Positions 1 through 9,955 of a stretch of 64,000 bases of DNA are shown here, one piece after another; positions within the stretch are counted from its first letter, which is position 1, and the number at the start of each line of letters is the position of its first letter. The position numbers and the translations under genes are program-made. The notes below the pieces were generated by a model. It worked only from the letters and a program-made list of their open reading frames with translations. It did no database searches and was not told where the DNA came from. The stretch spans positions 126,501 through 190,500 of the forward strand of contig NZ_CP110848.1 in assembly GCF_026240635.1 (NCBI RefSeq). The letters are read 5' to 3'. The stretch is from Trichothermofontia sichuanensis B231 (GTDB lineage Bacteria; Cyanobacteriota; Cyanobacteriia; B231).

Positions 1-72
1 ATCGGTTTGGACCACGATCGCGGGTTCTGGTACAGATGGTGTTTCGGGAGACAACGGAGCAGCAGCGTTCAT
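1..72 (-). CDS. Start of an unidentified protein, cut by the window edge
   Basis: An ATG on the minus strand at 72-70 opens a frame that reads without a stop for 24 codons to the left edge, beginning MNAAAPLSPETPSVPEPAIV. The visible part is an Ala/Pro-rich, probably disordered N-terminus and does not identify the family. It is divergent from the cyclase gene, with about 245 bp of shared upstream DNA. It could also be a chance frame; the clean start and typical codon choice support it only moderately. Confidence 0.4.
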   Translation of the reverse strand, partial: MNAAAPLSPETPSVPEPAIVVQTD

Positions 73-317
73 GGCACCAAAGGGATTCCTGATGACTCAA
101 TAACAACTCAAGATCAACTGCCCCCAACCTACCTGATTTTTTGACGTAAAGATCACCGCTTGCTTGATCAAGCCCTTTCGGGGGTTTCACCCACCCAGGG
201 AACGACCCCCTATAATAAACACAGATTCGCAGATTCATAAATACGGTTCTCATCGGGTCAAGGCAGGATCAGGATGAATCGCCCGAACCCGTGCTGTTGC
301 TGGGGGCGCAGGAAAGC

Positions 318-1640
318 ATGGTTGATAGCCTAGGCTCGAAGTCTATTTTAGACACCCTCAAACAACGGCTGGGAATCACTGCCCAATTGGAGCGTCGTTT
401 GCACAGCCAGTCTGATGCGGCGGTTTATCGAGTTTGGCAACGAAAGTTTGTGTGGATACGCACGGGATTGGCCCTCAAGCTGGCGATCGTATCCTACTCC
501 ACATTTTTGATCCTGGGACTGCTCTTGCCTTTCAATTTTGGTCAACTTCTAATCCCCTGGCAGGGCATGGCTGGGGTGACGCTGCTGAGCCTCATCCTCA
601 TGGCGATTGTCCACCGCACGCGGCTGGGACGGCGATTTCCCAGCCTGATTTTTCTGGCGACTTCCTGGTCCATTACCCTGATTGAACAAGTCTGGGCAAC
701 GCTGAATGGGTTTGCCCTTCAGGGTCTCTTTGCCTGGACTCTGGTCTTTTTAGTCCAGGCGACGATCGTTCCCGTGCGCTGGCCCCTCCATGTGATCGCC
801 CAGGGGGGGGTCTTAGCCTACTACTGCCTGGTCAATCTGGGTTTGGGGCTAACCCTGACGGAGGCTAAACCCCTGTTAGATGTGGGCACGGGTCTATATC
901 TGTTCTGGTTTTGCACGATCGCCACGCTGACTGTCTTTCGGTATGAACAACTCCAGCAAGCCCAATTTCGCACCCGCCGCCAACTGGAGGCCGCCTATAG
1001 TCGACTCGAAGTCGAGAAGGCCCAATCCGAGCGCCTCCTGCTGAATATTCTGCCAGCGACTGTAGCCCAAAAGCTGAAGCAGGAAACCACGACGATCGCC
1101 GAAAGTTTTCCGGAAGTTACCGTTTTGTTCGCTGATATTGTTGGTTTTACCCAACTCTCTGTGACCTTACCCCCTACCCAACTGGTCGGTTGGCTCAACC
1201 AGATTTTTTCGGCCTTTGATCAACTGGCAGAAAACCTACAACTCGAAAAAATCAAAACTATTGGTGATGCCTATATGGTGGTGGGGGGATTACCGATTGC
1301 CCGGCCCGATCATGCTGAAGCCGTGGCGGAAATGGCCTTGGGGATGCAACAGGTTGTTAGGGCCTTCAATGCCGAACACAACCAGAGCTTTAGCCTGCGG
1401 ATTGGCATGAATACGGGTCCCGTGGTGGCGGGCGTCATTGGCATCAAAAAGTTTATCTATGACCTCTGGGGTGATACCGTCAATATCGCCAGCCGGATGG
1501 AATCGCAGGGCCTAGCCGACTGCATCCAGGTGACTGAGGCCACCTTCCAGCGCCTGCACGATCGCTACCAGTTTAGAAAACGTGGCACCATCACTGTCAA
1601 AGGGCGCGGGGAGATGACAACCTACCTTTTGATTGGATGA
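318..1640 (+). CDS. Membrane-anchored class III adenylate/guanylate cyclase
   Basis: The protein (440 aa) should make cyclic AMP, or possibly cGMP, at the cytoplasmic membrane. About residues 45-210 form a bundle of hydrophobic helices. A charged helical linker follows, then a class III catalytic domain from about residue 265. The domain shows FADIVGF with a metal-binding Asp, KTIGDAYM with a Lys, and YDLWGDTVNIASRM with the Asp and Asn-Arg transition-state residues. The Lys and Asp positions favour ATP as substrate over GTP. The frame is open back to a GTG at 291, but the ATG at 318 has AGGA a few bases upstream and is preferred. It appears to be monocistronic. No sensory domain other than the membrane part is visible. 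Confidence 0.88.
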   Translation: MVDSLGSKSILDTLKQRLGITAQLERRLHSQSDAAVYRVWQRKFVWIRTGLALKLAIVSYSTFLILGLLLPFNFGQLLIPWQGMAGVTLLSLILMAIVHRTRLGRRFPSLIFLATSWSITLIEQVWATLNGFALQGLFAWTLVFLVQATIVPVRWPLHVIAQGGVLAYYCLVNLGLGLTLTEAKPLLDVGTGLYLFWFCTIATLTVFRYEQLQQAQFRTRRQLEAAYSRLEVEKAQSERLLLNILPATVAQKLKQETTTIAESFPEVTVLFADIVGFTQLSVTLPPTQLVGWLNQIFSAFDQLAENLQLEKIKTIGDAYMVVGGLPIARPDHAEAVAEMALGMQQVVRAFNAEHNQSFSLRIGMNTGPVVAGVIGIKKFIYDLWGDTVNIASRMESQGLADCIQVTEATFQRLHDRYQFRKRGTITVKGRGEMTTYLLIG

Positions 1641-1694
1641 TGAGGGGGCCTGCCGAAGTTTATTTAGAATTCATGGAATACTCGGACCTTTGGA

Positions 1695-1786
1695 CGGAGA
1701 GGGAGGGATTCGAACCCTCGGTACGGCCTTACGATCCGTACAACAGATTAGCAATCTGCCGCTTTCAACCACTCAGCCACCTCTCC
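1695..1786 (-). tRNA. tRNA-Ser(GCU)
   Basis: The minus strand folds as a class II tRNA. The acceptor GGAGAGG pairs with CCTCTCC. The anticodon stem-loop holds TTGCTAA with anticodon GCT. A long variable arm (TACGGATCGTAAGGCCGTA region) is followed by the T loop GGTTCGAATCC. The 92-nt length without an encoded CCA is normal for a bacterial serine tRNA. Confidence 0.95.
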
Positions 1787-1921
1787 AGCTAAGTTGAGAT
1801 CTTATCATAGCAGACTTAACGGCTTGGGGGGTGCTCAAATTGGAATTTCAGCGTGATGGGACTTTGGGAGAGACCTTAGGGTATCCCGCTGCACCGTGGC
1901 TAGGGCGAGGCCGACAGCATG

Positions 1922-2533
1922 TCAAAGCGATGGAAACGCATACTGCCAGCCTGATCGTTGTAAGCGGGCGATCGCGGCCTGTTGCCATTGCTGCAGCAGG
2001 TCACAGAATTCGGGGTGTTGTAGCCCTCCCCGCCAGAGGAGCAAGGCATCTTCCCCCGTGTCAGGGTAGTAGCGGGGGCGACGACCAGCTTCCTGAAACC
2101 CAAATTTGCCATAGAGCGATCGCGCCGTTTGGTTAGAAACCCGCACCTCCAGGGTGGCCCACTCGAGGCCCTGTTGTCGGGCAACTTGTAGCAAGCTCAG
2201 GAGTAAAGCTTGTCCTAGGCCCTGCCCCTGGTAGTCGGGATGGATGCCCAGAATGGTAATGTGGGCCTCGTCTAAAATCCCCCAAAAACAGCCAAACCCT
2301 AGGAGGGGGGGCAAGGGGAGTTTCTCGGTGGCCACGGGTTCCAGGACCCAAAACTGACTACTGGCCCGATCGAGTTCCTGTACATAGCCATCGGCACTCC
2401 AGAAGCCCCCCAAACAAGACCGATCCAGATCAAGAATGGCGGGGAGATTTTCCCGCGTGGGTTGTTTACACACCACGGGTAGTGCAGCAGGTAGACAAGA
2501 ATTTCTCAAGGTGACCAGCCCCCGATTGTACAC
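1922..2533 (-). CDS. rimI: Ribosomal-protein-alanine N-acetyltransferase (RimI-like)
   Basis: This 203-aa protein has a GNAT acetyltransferase fold. RimI members acetylate the N-terminal alanine of ribosomal protein S18 using acetyl-CoA. The acetyl-CoA binding motif is HPDYQGQGLGQALL at about residues 100-113, followed by the family-typical N-x-x-A-x-x-L-Y-x-K-x-G-F segment (NQTARSLYGKFGF). The C-terminus runs about 40 residues past the domain and is poorly conserved. The only available start is a GTG at 2533. It is convergent on the tRNA-Ser side and divergent from lysA. Acetylation of another substrate cannot be excluded. Confidence 0.85.
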   Translation of the reverse strand: MYNRGLVTLRNSCLPAALPVVCKQPTRENLPAILDLDRSCLGGFWSADGYVQELDRASSQFWVLEPVATEKLPLPPLLGFGCFWGILDEAHITILGIHPDYQGQGLGQALLLSLLQVARQQGLEWATLEVRVSNQTARSLYGKFGFQEAGRRPRYYPDTGEDALLLWRGGLQHPEFCDLLQQWQQAAIARLQRSGWQYAFPSL

Positions 2534-2657
2534 TCAGTATTAAGACCAATGACGGCACTTGTCATTTACTCTTATAAAGTGCCCCAACCCTGGGGTCGTC
2601 AACCCCATCAACCCAATTTTCTGCCGTTTATTCACCTACTCCTGAAGCGATCGCGCC

Positions 2658-4115
2658 ATGCTATGTCCTGATCTCCCCCTCACCCCCCCTGCCAGTAGCC
2701 AGTATTTGCCAGATTTGCCAAACCCAGCGGACGATCAATCGACGGCATCGCCCAATCAATTTCTCCTCCCTCTGACCGCCCGAATCAATGCCCAGGACCA
2801 CCTGGAAATTGGCGGCTGTGATGTGGTCACTCTGGTCCAGCAGTGGGAGTCGCCGCTCTATGTTCTCGATGAGTTAACGCTGCGGACGGCCTGTCGCCAG
2901 TATCGGGAAGCCCTACAGCGTCACTATCCAGGCGAGTCCCTAGTCCTATACGCCTCGAAGGCATGGAATTGTCTGGCCGTGTGCGCGATCGTCGCTCAGG
3001 AAGGCCTCGGCATTGATGTGGTTTCCGGCGGTGAACTGTACACCGCCCTCAAAGCAGGTGTTGACCCGCGCACAATTTATCTCCACGGTAATAACAAATC
3101 CACGACTGAATTGCGCTTAGCGGTTGCTTCAGGCTGTGTGGTCGTGGTGGATAATTGGCTGGATCTGCACACATTAGTGGACCTATTAGCCACAGAAAAC
3201 AATGGCTCCCAGAGTTGGCCTACTCCCGTGCGGGTGATGATCCGCTTCACACCAGGGATTGAATGTCATACCCATGAATATATTCGTACTGGTCACTTGG
3301 ATAGTAAATTTGGCTTTGACCCCGATCAACTCCCAGAGGTATTCGCTTTTTTGAGCCAGCAATCTGGCCTGACTTGTATCGGTTTACATGCCCATATTGG
3401 TTCCCAGATTTTTGAATGTCAACCCCATCAGGATCTCGCTCGTGTGATGGTCCAGGCGTTCAGTAAAGCCGCTAGTTATGGCCTGCCCGTACAGGAGATC
3501 AATGTGGGTGGGGGGCTGGGAATTCGCTACACCGAAAGCGATGATCCCCCTAGTATCAGTGCTTGGGTTGAGGCTGTCAGTACGGCCTTGGTGGCTGCCT
3601 GCGAGGCTCAGGATTTACCCTATCCCCGCCTTTTGTGTGAACCGGGCCGATCGCTCATTGGTCCCGCTGGCGTTACGGCCTATACGGTGGGCAGCCAGAA
3701 GCATATTCCAGGAATGCGTACCTATGTCACCATTGATGGGGGGATGTCCGACAACCCCCGTCCGATTACCTATCAATCCCTCTATCGCGTGGTTGCCGCC
3801 GAACAAATGTCGGCTCCTCTCAGCACAACGGTTACTTTGGCTGGGAAACATTGTGAGTCGGGAGATATTTTGATCCAGCAAGCCCAATTGCCACCTGTGC
3901 GATCGGGGGAAGTCGTCGTTGTTCCGGCTACGGGTGCCTACAATTACAGTATGGCTTCCAACTATAACCGGCTACCGCGACCCGCTGCCATCTTAGTTGC
4001 TGACGGCGAAGCCAAGCTGATCATTCGCCGCGAAACCTATGCGGATTTGATGCGGCAGGATTGTTTGCCGGTATGCATGGCACCGCTTGAGACCAATGAG
4101 GTTGCTCAATCATAG
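2658..4115 (+). CDS. lysA: Diaminopimelate decarboxylase
   Basis: It catalyses the last step of lysine biosynthesis, converting meso-diaminopimelate to lysine with PLP. The 485-aa protein is a fold-type III PLP enzyme. The Schiff-base lysine lies in LYASKAWNC at about residue 100, the phosphate-binding glycine stretch is INVGGGLG, and the active-site cysteine is in CESGDIL. The C-terminal signature GAYNYSMASNYNRLPRP is present. A roughly 45-residue N-terminal extension precedes the conserved start. A HIP1 site sits directly in front of the ATG. cdaA and uppS follow on the same strand after a gap of about 160 bp. Confidence 0.95.
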   Translation: MLCPDLPLTPPASSQYLPDLPNPADDQSTASPNQFLLPLTARINAQDHLEIGGCDVVTLVQQWESPLYVLDELTLRTACRQYREALQRHYPGESLVLYASKAWNCLAVCAIVAQEGLGIDVVSGGELYTALKAGVDPRTIYLHGNNKSTTELRLAVASGCVVVVDNWLDLHTLVDLLATENNGSQSWPTPVRVMIRFTPGIECHTHEYIRTGHLDSKFGFDPDQLPEVFAFLSQQSGLTCIGLHAHIGSQIFECQPHQDLARVMVQAFSKAASYGLPVQEINVGGGLGIRYTESDDPPSISAWVEAVSTALVAACEAQDLPYPRLLCEPGRSLIGPAGVTAYTVGSQKHIPGMRTYVTIDGGMSDNPRPITYQSLYRVVAAEQMSAPLSTTVTLAGKHCESGDILIQQAQLPPVRSGEVVVVPATGAYNYSMASNYNRLPRPAAILVADGEAKLIIRRETYADLMRQDCLPVCMAPLETNEVAQS

Positions 4116-4278
4116 GCCGATCACCCATACCCGGTAAAATAGCAAACCGGGGGCATAGGACTGGGATAACGTGGAGTTGTGGGTCGAGAGGCGAGGCGCT
4201 CATCGTGCGAAACTTGGCTGTGCGAAAGCAACGGTGAATGGCCCGTCCTGGTGGTAGGCAAGGTGGATTAGGAGACTG

Positions 4279-5220
4279 ATGGGGGATTCCTGGATGCAAT
4301 GGCTGACAAACCTCAGCTGGGCTAGCCCCATCCGGACTCTCATCGTAGCCCTGCGTCCCCTGATCGATGTTGCTGCGGTTTTTGTCATCATCTATCTGGC
4401 GCTGGTTATCATTGGTGAGCGACGCACCCTCTGGATTGTGCGGGGGTTCATTGTGCTAGTTCTGGCTGCCGTCCTAAGTGATTGGTTGGGGTTGCAGTTG
4501 TTGAGTTTTGTCCTGGAAAAACTGGTGATCGGGTCAGCGGTGGCGATGGCTGTGATCCTCCAAGCCGAGTTCCGGCGGTTGCTAGAGCTATTGGGACGAG
4601 GCCAGATTTGGCAATTGTTTCAACCCAGCCAGAATCCTACCCAGAGTGAGGATACGGTCATTGACGAAATTGTTGATGCAGTCAAGGAGTTGTCGCAAAA
4701 TCGCACGGGTGCCTTGATTATTTTAGAAACGGGAAATCCGATCGACGATCGTGACTTTTCTGTGCCTGGGGTGAAGCTCAATGCTGAAGTTTCTAAGGAA
4801 CTGTTACAAAGTATTTTCCAAACGACTACTCTCTTACACGATGGGGCTGTCCTGATTCGGGGATCGCGGGTCGCAGCCGCAGCGGTGATTCTACCCATTT
4901 CTGAGCAACCCACCTCCCGTCGGTTGGGGACCCGCCATCGGGCCGCCCTAGGGATTACCGAGCGTGTCGAAAATTGCGTCTGCATTGTGGTTTCGGAAGA
5001 AACTGGGTCCATTTCCCTGGCTGAGAAAGGCACAATGAATCGCCCACTGACCAGCAGTAAGCTAAAAGAGTTATTGGAGGAACGATTTTCCCAATCGATC
5101 GAACGGGAACCGGTTGCTCCTAATCTCCGGGATCTGGTTCGTCATTTAAGCTTTAAAGGGTTCAATGTGTTCGCCCGCCTGCTCCGTCTGTCACCGTCTA
5201 CCCTACGGGAGAGAAAATGA
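4279..5220 (+). CDS. cdaA: Membrane diadenylate cyclase CdaA (DacA family)
   Basis: The enzyme makes the second messenger c-di-AMP from two ATP. Three hydrophobic helices occupy about residues 25-95, as in CdaA/DacA. The DAC (DisA_N) domain follows, with LHDGA at about residue 188 and TRHRAALG at about 217, the two motifs that bind ATP and metal. The 313-aa length is slightly longer than typical because of the C-terminal tail. The stop overlaps the uppS start by four bases (ATGA), so translation is probably coupled. No regulator of the CdaR type lies next to it. Confidence 0.93.
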   Translation: MGDSWMQWLTNLSWASPIRTLIVALRPLIDVAAVFVIIYLALVIIGERRTLWIVRGFIVLVLAAVLSDWLGLQLLSFVLEKLVIGSAVAMAVILQAEFRRLLELLGRGQIWQLFQPSQNPTQSEDTVIDEIVDAVKELSQNRTGALIILETGNPIDDRDFSVPGVKLNAEVSKELLQSIFQTTTLLHDGAVLIRGSRVAAAAVILPISEQPTSRRLGTRHRAALGITERVENCVCIVVSEETGSISLAEKGTMNRPLTSSKLKELLEERFSQSIEREPVAPNLRDLVRHLSFKGFNVFARLLRLSPSTLRERK

Positions 5221-5972
5221 CCGTTCAGCCCCTGCCTCTACGGGATCTGCCTGCCGATTTGGATCGCGATCGCTTACCGCAGCACGTTGCCGTTGTGATG
5301 GATGGGAATGGCCGTTGGGCCAAAAACCGGGGTCTACCACGCACGATGGGCCACCGGCAGGGGGTGAGCGCCCTGAAGGAAATCCTGCGCTGTTGTGATG
5401 ACTGGGGGATTGGGGCGTTGACGGCCTATGCGTTTTCTACAGAAAACTGGCGACGGCCCCACAGTGAGGTAGACTTCCTCATGACCCTGTTCGAGCACGT
5501 CCTTTGGCAGGAGTTGCAGGAAATGATGCGGGAGAATGTGCGCATCTGGTTTGCTGGCGATGTGGCCTCTTTGCCCCAATCGTTGCAGCGCGCGATCGCC
5601 CAATCTGTCGAAGCAACCCAACATAATCAGGGTATCCATTTCACTGTTGCCATTAACTATGGTGGCCGCCAGGAAATTGTCCAAGCCTGTCGCACGATCG
5701 CCAACCAGGTGAAAGAGGGTATCCTTGACCCCAATGAAATTGACGAAGCCCTATTCTCGCGATATCTCTATACCACTAATGTGCGTGATCCGGATTTATT
5801 AATTCGGACCAGTGGTGAAATGCGCATTAGTAACTTCCTCCTCTGGCAAACTGCCTATGCTGAAATTTATATTACTGATACCCTCTGGCCCGATTTTGAT
5901 CGAGCTGCTTTTCATCAAGCATTATTGGCTTATCAAAAGCGCGATCGGCGCTTTGGCGGGATTAAATCTTAG
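5217..5972 (+). CDS. uppS: Isoprenyl transferase (undecaprenyl diphosphate synthase type)
   Basis: This cis-prenyltransferase extends farnesyl diphosphate with isopentenyl diphosphate to make the C55 lipid carrier for peptidoglycan and polysaccharides. The catalytic Asp lies in [13 protein letters not shown] near residue 28. The other family blocks follow: [19 protein letters not shown] and [19 protein letters not shown]. The 251-aa length is normal. The ATGA overlap with cdaA couples c-di-AMP production to cell-wall precursor supply at the level of translation. Confidence 0.94.
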   Translation: MTVQPLPLRDLPADLDRDRLPQHVAVVMDGNGRWAKNRGLPRTMGHRQGVSALKEILRCCDDWGIGALTAYAFSTENWRRPHSEVDFLMTLFEHVLWQELQEMMRENVRIWFAGDVASLPQSLQRAIAQSVEATQHNQGIHFTVAINYGGRQEIVQACRTIANQVKEGILDPNEIDEALFSRYLYTTNVRDPDLLIRTSGEMRISNFLLWQTAYAEIYITDTLWPDFDRAAFHQALLAYQKRDRRFGGIKS

Positions 5973-6063
5973 CGTTTGAGCTTTTCATGGGATCAAGGCT
6001 GTTGCATTGTCCTAACCCCTAAGATGACCCTGGTGATCAGGGGTAGATCTGGACTCTTCAAGG

Positions 6064-6165
6064 TATAGTCATTGCAATTTAGGCTGAAACAGCCCCCTCA
6101 CCCCCAACCCCTCTCCCAGCGCGGGAGAGGGGAGTGAAAAACTGTATCGTTCTTATTGGGATTGA
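6064..6165. repeat. Dispersed G/C-rich repeat, family B copy 1
   Basis: Most of the intergenic gap 5973-6211 is a repeat. It begins TATAGTCATTGCAATTTAGG, continues through CTGAAACAGCCCCCTCACCC and a CCTCTCCC...GGGAGAGG hairpin, and ends near GTATCGTTCTTATTGGGATTG. The left part recurs inverted at about 29500-29580 and 56750-56827. The right part recurs inverted at about 61025-61070. Confidence 0.75.
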
Positions 6166-6211
6166 CCATATTGTCAAAGGATTATGGGCTGAGGGAAGTG
6201 CTATGCCTTTG

Positions 6212-7237
6212 TCAATAACGAATGCGGGGATCGATGTAGGCGTTGAGGATATCAATGGCAAGACTGACGATCGTCACGATCGCGGCGAAGAACACCATCA
6301 ATCCCTGTACAACGGGATAATCTCGTTGGGCAATAGCTTCATAGAGCCGGTTTGCCAATCCTGGCCAGGAAAAGGTAACCTCCGTAAGGACAGCCCCCCC
6401 CAGCAACGAGGCGAAGGTTAATCCCAAAACCGTAACCACAGGAATGAGGGCATTGCGTAAGGCATGGTTCAGGACAATCCGCCGTTCGGGGATGCCTCTG
6501 GCCCGGGCTGCTTCAACATAATCGGCCTTAAGCGTTTGTTGTAGGTTAACGCGCACAATGCGTTCAAAGATGCCACTGATCAAAATGCCCAAGGTTAAGC
6601 TAGGCAGGGCAAGGTAGTAAAGGGTGAGGCCAAACTGTTGCAGATTACCCGCCAATAGGCTATCAACTAAATACAATCCCGTAGGTCCTTGGGGGGGCGA
6701 TACATTCAAAGGGAAACGGGTCCCGATCGGGAACCATCGTAGGTGCACCGCAAAGAGTAATTGCAAAATCATGCCAAACCAGTAGACTGGCACTGCATAA
6801 GTGAAAATCCCAAACAGCCGTCCCCCCGCATCCCAGTGTGAATTGGGCCGTGATGCCGCCAGGATGCCAACCCCAATCCCCACAGTACTGGCTACTAACA
6901 TTCCTCCCAGGGTTAACTCGACTGTTGCCGGAAAGTGAGCGCCAATGATTTGCCAAACGGTTTGCCCCTGACTGGCCAGGGAACTCCCGAGATCCAAGCG
7001 CAGCAGAGCCTGTAGGTAGCTCAGATACTGGGACCAGAGGGGGGCATCGAGGCCGAGTTGCTGCCGTAAGGCATCTTTGGCGCTGGCTGGGGCACGGGGA
7101 CCCAACAGGGCGTCAATCGGATCACCCGGTGTGGCCCGCAGGAGGAGAAAGACCAGGGTCGTAATCGTCCAGAGCATTAAGGGGGCCAGTAGTAACCGGG
7201 TCAGGATGTAGGCGCGCAGAGCAGTCGATCGCGACAT
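6212..7237 (-). CDS. ABC transporter permease, dipeptide/oligopeptide (DppB) type
   Basis: This 341-aa inner-membrane protein belongs to the binding-protein-dependent transport permeases for peptides or nickel. It starts with the DppB/OppB N-terminal block (LLLRATPGDPIDALLG near residues 28-45) and has about six membrane helices. It carries the EAA loop that contacts the ATPase (DYVEAARARGIPERRIVLNHALRNALIP). No second permease, binding protein or ATPase is adjacent. The double ATPase gene at 25487-27427 is a plausible distant partner. The substrate cannot be assigned. Confidence 0.9.
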   Translation of the reverse strand: MSRSTALRAYILTRLLLAPLMLWTITTLVFLLLRATPGDPIDALLGPRAPASAKDALRQQLGLDAPLWSQYLSYLQALLRLDLGSSLASQGQTVWQIIGAHFPATVELTLGGMLVASTVGIGVGILAASRPNSHWDAGGRLFGIFTYAVPVYWFGMILQLLFAVHLRWFPIGTRFPLNVSPPQGPTGLYLVDSLLAGNLQQFGLTLYYLALPSLTLGILISGIFERIVRVNLQQTLKADYVEAARARGIPERRIVLNHALRNALIPVVTVLGLTFASLLGGAVLTEVTFSWPGLANRLYEAIAQRDYPVVQGLMVFFAAIVTIVSLAIDILNAYIDPRIRY

Positions 7238-7435
7238 GGATGGGTAATAACAGCAACAAAATTAGGATATGCCAGCAATGCAAACGTATCCAAAAGCCTA
7301 CTGTACTCGGTAACTGTTGTTCGTGTTTAAGGCAATATGGGCGATTGGGGCCTATGACCAGTGCAGGCTAATGGGACGTTGTGCAGTACCCTATCGTCAT
7401 AACCAATCTAATCACGGTCCCGATGGGTGGATGGC

Positions 7436-8905
7436 ATGTCCGGGTTAAACTTCCTGTCTTTTATTGGTATTTTTGCCCTGTGTGGTATCGCTTGGCTAGG
7501 ATCAGAGCGACGCCGACAGGTTCCCTGGAAGCTCATTGCTTGGGGCATTGTGCTGCAATTTATCCTAGGTCTTCTGGTCTTTTCGGTCCCCGTTACCCGG
7601 ACGATCCTGTTGGGGTTAAGTGATGGGTTCAATACCATCCTGGATGCGACTGAGGCCGGGGCACGGTTTGTCTTTGGCTCTGTGCTGGTCCCTGATCCGG
7701 CCAATCCCCCTGGACCGATCCTGGCCGGACGCTGGATTGCCCGTGCGGTGATGCCGCCCTACATTCCTGTGGCGGGCGATCGCCTCAGCCCTGACATGAT
7801 CAGCATTGGCTATGTCTTTGCGTTTCGGGCACTGCCGACGCTGATCTTTTTTTCTGCCTTGATGGCGTTGCTCTATAGCCTGAATCTAATCCAGCCGATC
7901 GTCAATGCTTTTGCCCGTCTCTTCTGCTGGCTGATGAACCTGAGTGGGGCAGAGGCCCTCTGCGGCGCGGCCAATATCTTTGTGGGCATTGAGTCCATGC
8001 TGGTGGTTCGCCCCTTCCTCCAACGCATGACCCGTAGTGAACTGTGCGCTATCCTGGCTGCTTGCTTTGGCAGCATTGCGTCCACCGTCCTTGCCCTCTA
8101 TGCAGGGTTGTTACGTCCAGTCTTTCCCAGCATCACAGGGCATTTGGTCTCCGCGTCGATCATGTCTATTCCGGCCTGCTTCATCATGGCCAAGATTCTG
8201 GTGCCCGAAACGGAAAAGCCTGAAACCCTGGGAAAGGTCCCCACCCTCAGCACCCCCTATGCCCAGACAGACTCACCTCCTAATAAGGCTCCTGCGTCTC
8301 CATCTACCCCAACTGAGACCCTCGATCCAGTCAGTAGTTTGATTGTGGGAGCGATGGAGGGGGTAAAGCTGGCGGTGGCGATCGCGGCTCTCTTGATTGC
8401 GATTTTAGGATTAGTGGCCCTGCTGGACCTGTTTTTTGCTAACTTGGCAGCCCTAAGTAACAGTCAAAATGGCTTGCTCCAGCAGATTGGTCGGGTCTTT
8501 CAGCGCGTAACCCTACACAACATCCAGGGCTTTTTATTCGTGCCCTTAACCTTTCTCACGGGGGTATCCCTGAATCCGGCGGAACTATGGCAAGCTTCGG
8601 TTTTGATTGGGCAACGGTTGCTCTCGACGGAAATTCCTGCCTATCAACAGTTGGCCCTGCTATCCAGTCAGGGCTTAATTAACCAGCGCACCTTATTGAT
8701 TGTGAGCTATGTTCTCTGTGGCTTTGCCCATATTCCCTCCTACGGGATTTTTGTTGGCGGATTAGTGACCCTGGTGCCCGATCGGCGGCAGGAGATTACC
8801 CACATTGGCTGGAAGGCACTCTGGGCAGCGACATTAGCAACGTTGATGGTTGGGTGTGTGGCAGGTGTCTTTGATATGGGGAATCCGACAGTTCTGGGGC
8901 GCTAG
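7436..8905 (+). CDS. Concentrative nucleoside transporter, NupC/CNT family
   Basis: It is a cation-coupled nucleoside uptake carrier of the inner membrane, about 489 aa with 9-10 hydrophobic segments. CNT features include a Nucleos_tra2_N-type start (FIGIFALCGIAWLGSERR), the G-A-E-A-L-C-G-A-A-N-I-F-V-G core at about residues 175-190, and the later SYVLCGFAHIPSYGI motif. A Pro-rich linker interrupts the middle at about residues 265-295. The frame extends to a GTG at 7427; the ATG at 7436 is equally likely. It is divergent from the peptide permease. Confidence 0.9.
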   Translation: MSGLNFLSFIGIFALCGIAWLGSERRRQVPWKLIAWGIVLQFILGLLVFSVPVTRTILLGLSDGFNTILDATEAGARFVFGSVLVPDPANPPGPILAGRWIARAVMPPYIPVAGDRLSPDMISIGYVFAFRALPTLIFFSALMALLYSLNLIQPIVNAFARLFCWLMNLSGAEALCGAANIFVGIESMLVVRPFLQRMTRSELCAILAACFGSIASTVLALYAGLLRPVFPSITGHLVSASIMSIPACFIMAKILVPETEKPETLGKVPTLSTPYAQTDSPPNKAPASPSTPTETLDPVSSLIVGAMEGVKLAVAIAALLIAILGLVALLDLFFANLAALSNSQNGLLQQIGRVFQRVTLHNIQGFLFVPLTFLTGVSLNPAELWQASVLIGQRLLSTEIPAYQQLALLSSQGLINQRTLLIVSYVLCGFAHIPSYGIFVGGLVTLVPDRRQEITHIGWKALWAATLATLMVGCVAGVFDMGNPTVLGR

Positions 8906-8975
8906 TCATTGTCTGCTTCCGTGCCCGACTTCCGTTTTAAGCATCTCATCTCTTCTGTGCTCTAGGACCTTGCCC

Positions 8976-9815
8976 ATGCGCCGCGACGCCATCTTCTACC
9001 AACTCTTCAAACGCTGCCCCGACCTGTTCTTCACCCTCCTCGACTCACCCCCGACCCCAACCCAGGGCTACCGCTTCGAGTCCGTCGAGGTCAAAGAACC
9101 CACCTTTCGCATTGACGGCGTTTTCCTGCCACCCCCCAACGCCAAACGCCGTATCGTTGGCTTCTGTGAAGTCCAATTCCAAAAAGATGACCTTTTCTAC
9201 CCTCGCTTCTTTAGCGAAATCCACCTGTTTCTCTATCGCAACCCTAATGAATTCGATGCGTGGTACGCCGTCATCATCTTCCCCAGCCGCAGCCTAGAGC
9301 CGAGCCACACCGCCCTCCACCAAGCTCTCCTCGACAGTCCCAACGTCAAACGCATCTACCTAGATGAACTGACCCCAGAGCAAGCTGCTGCCTCCGTCGG
9401 CATTCGCCTGATGCAACTGACGATTTTGCCGGAGTCGCAGATGGCGAGTAAGGCGAGGGAGATCATTGCCAGTGTGCAGCAGACCCCGCCTGACATCCTG
9501 AGCGCAAGCGAGATAATAGATATAGTCACCACCATAGTGGTGTACAAGTTCAGGACACTCAGCCGCGAGGAGGTCGAAGCGATGCTCGGACTGACGGGAA
9601 CCACCCTGGAGGAAACGCGCGTTTACCGTGAGGCGAAGGAAGAAGGTATACAACAAGGACTTCAGCAAGGACTGCAACAAGGACTGCAACAAGGACAGGA
9701 ACAGATATTGGCGGTAACCGTGCCGTTATTGCTTCAGGCCGGGTTCACCGTCGAGCAAATTGCCCAACAAACGGGGATCGATCTGGAGCGAGTGCGACGG
9801 GTGGCGGGACTCTAG
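8976..9815 (+). CDS. DUF2887 / Rpn-type PD-(D/E)XK nuclease-like protein
   Basis: This is a cyanobacterial DUF2887 family protein, related to the Rpn recombination-promoting nucleases and often annotated as a putative transposase. The 279-aa protein starts MRRDAIFYQLFKRCPDLFF. It carries the PD-(D/E)XK-like region FRIDGVFLPP...GFCEVQFQKDD (Asp, then E-x-Q) within residues 40-75. The C-terminus contains four QQGL-type repeats (QQGLQQGLQQGLQQGQEQ) encoded by a near-perfect 12-bp tandem repeat at about 9650-9700. The frame runs upstream to 8850 inside nupC, but the ATG at 8976 matches the family start. DNA cleavage is known for Rpn relatives; function here is inferred. Confidence 0.85.
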   Translation: MRRDAIFYQLFKRCPDLFFTLLDSPPTPTQGYRFESVEVKEPTFRIDGVFLPPPNAKRRIVGFCEVQFQKDDLFYPRFFSEIHLFLYRNPNEFDAWYAVIIFPSRSLEPSHTALHQALLDSPNVKRIYLDELTPEQAAASVGIRLMQLTILPESQMASKAREIIASVQQTPPDILSASEIIDIVTTIVVYKFRTLSREEVEAMLGLTGTTLEETRVYREAKEEGIQQGLQQGLQQGLQQGQEQILAVTVPLLLQAGFTVEQIAQQTGIDLERVRRVAGL

Positions 9816-9955
9816 GGCCAGGTTTAATCTAACCGATTTCATCGCACCCTGTGGGGAGAGAGTCGTTGTGGCCGACACAGGTAACAGGGTGGGCAATGCC
9901 AACTCTAGTGGTATATGATGAAGATTGTGTCTTTTTAAGGAAACAACCTTGACTC

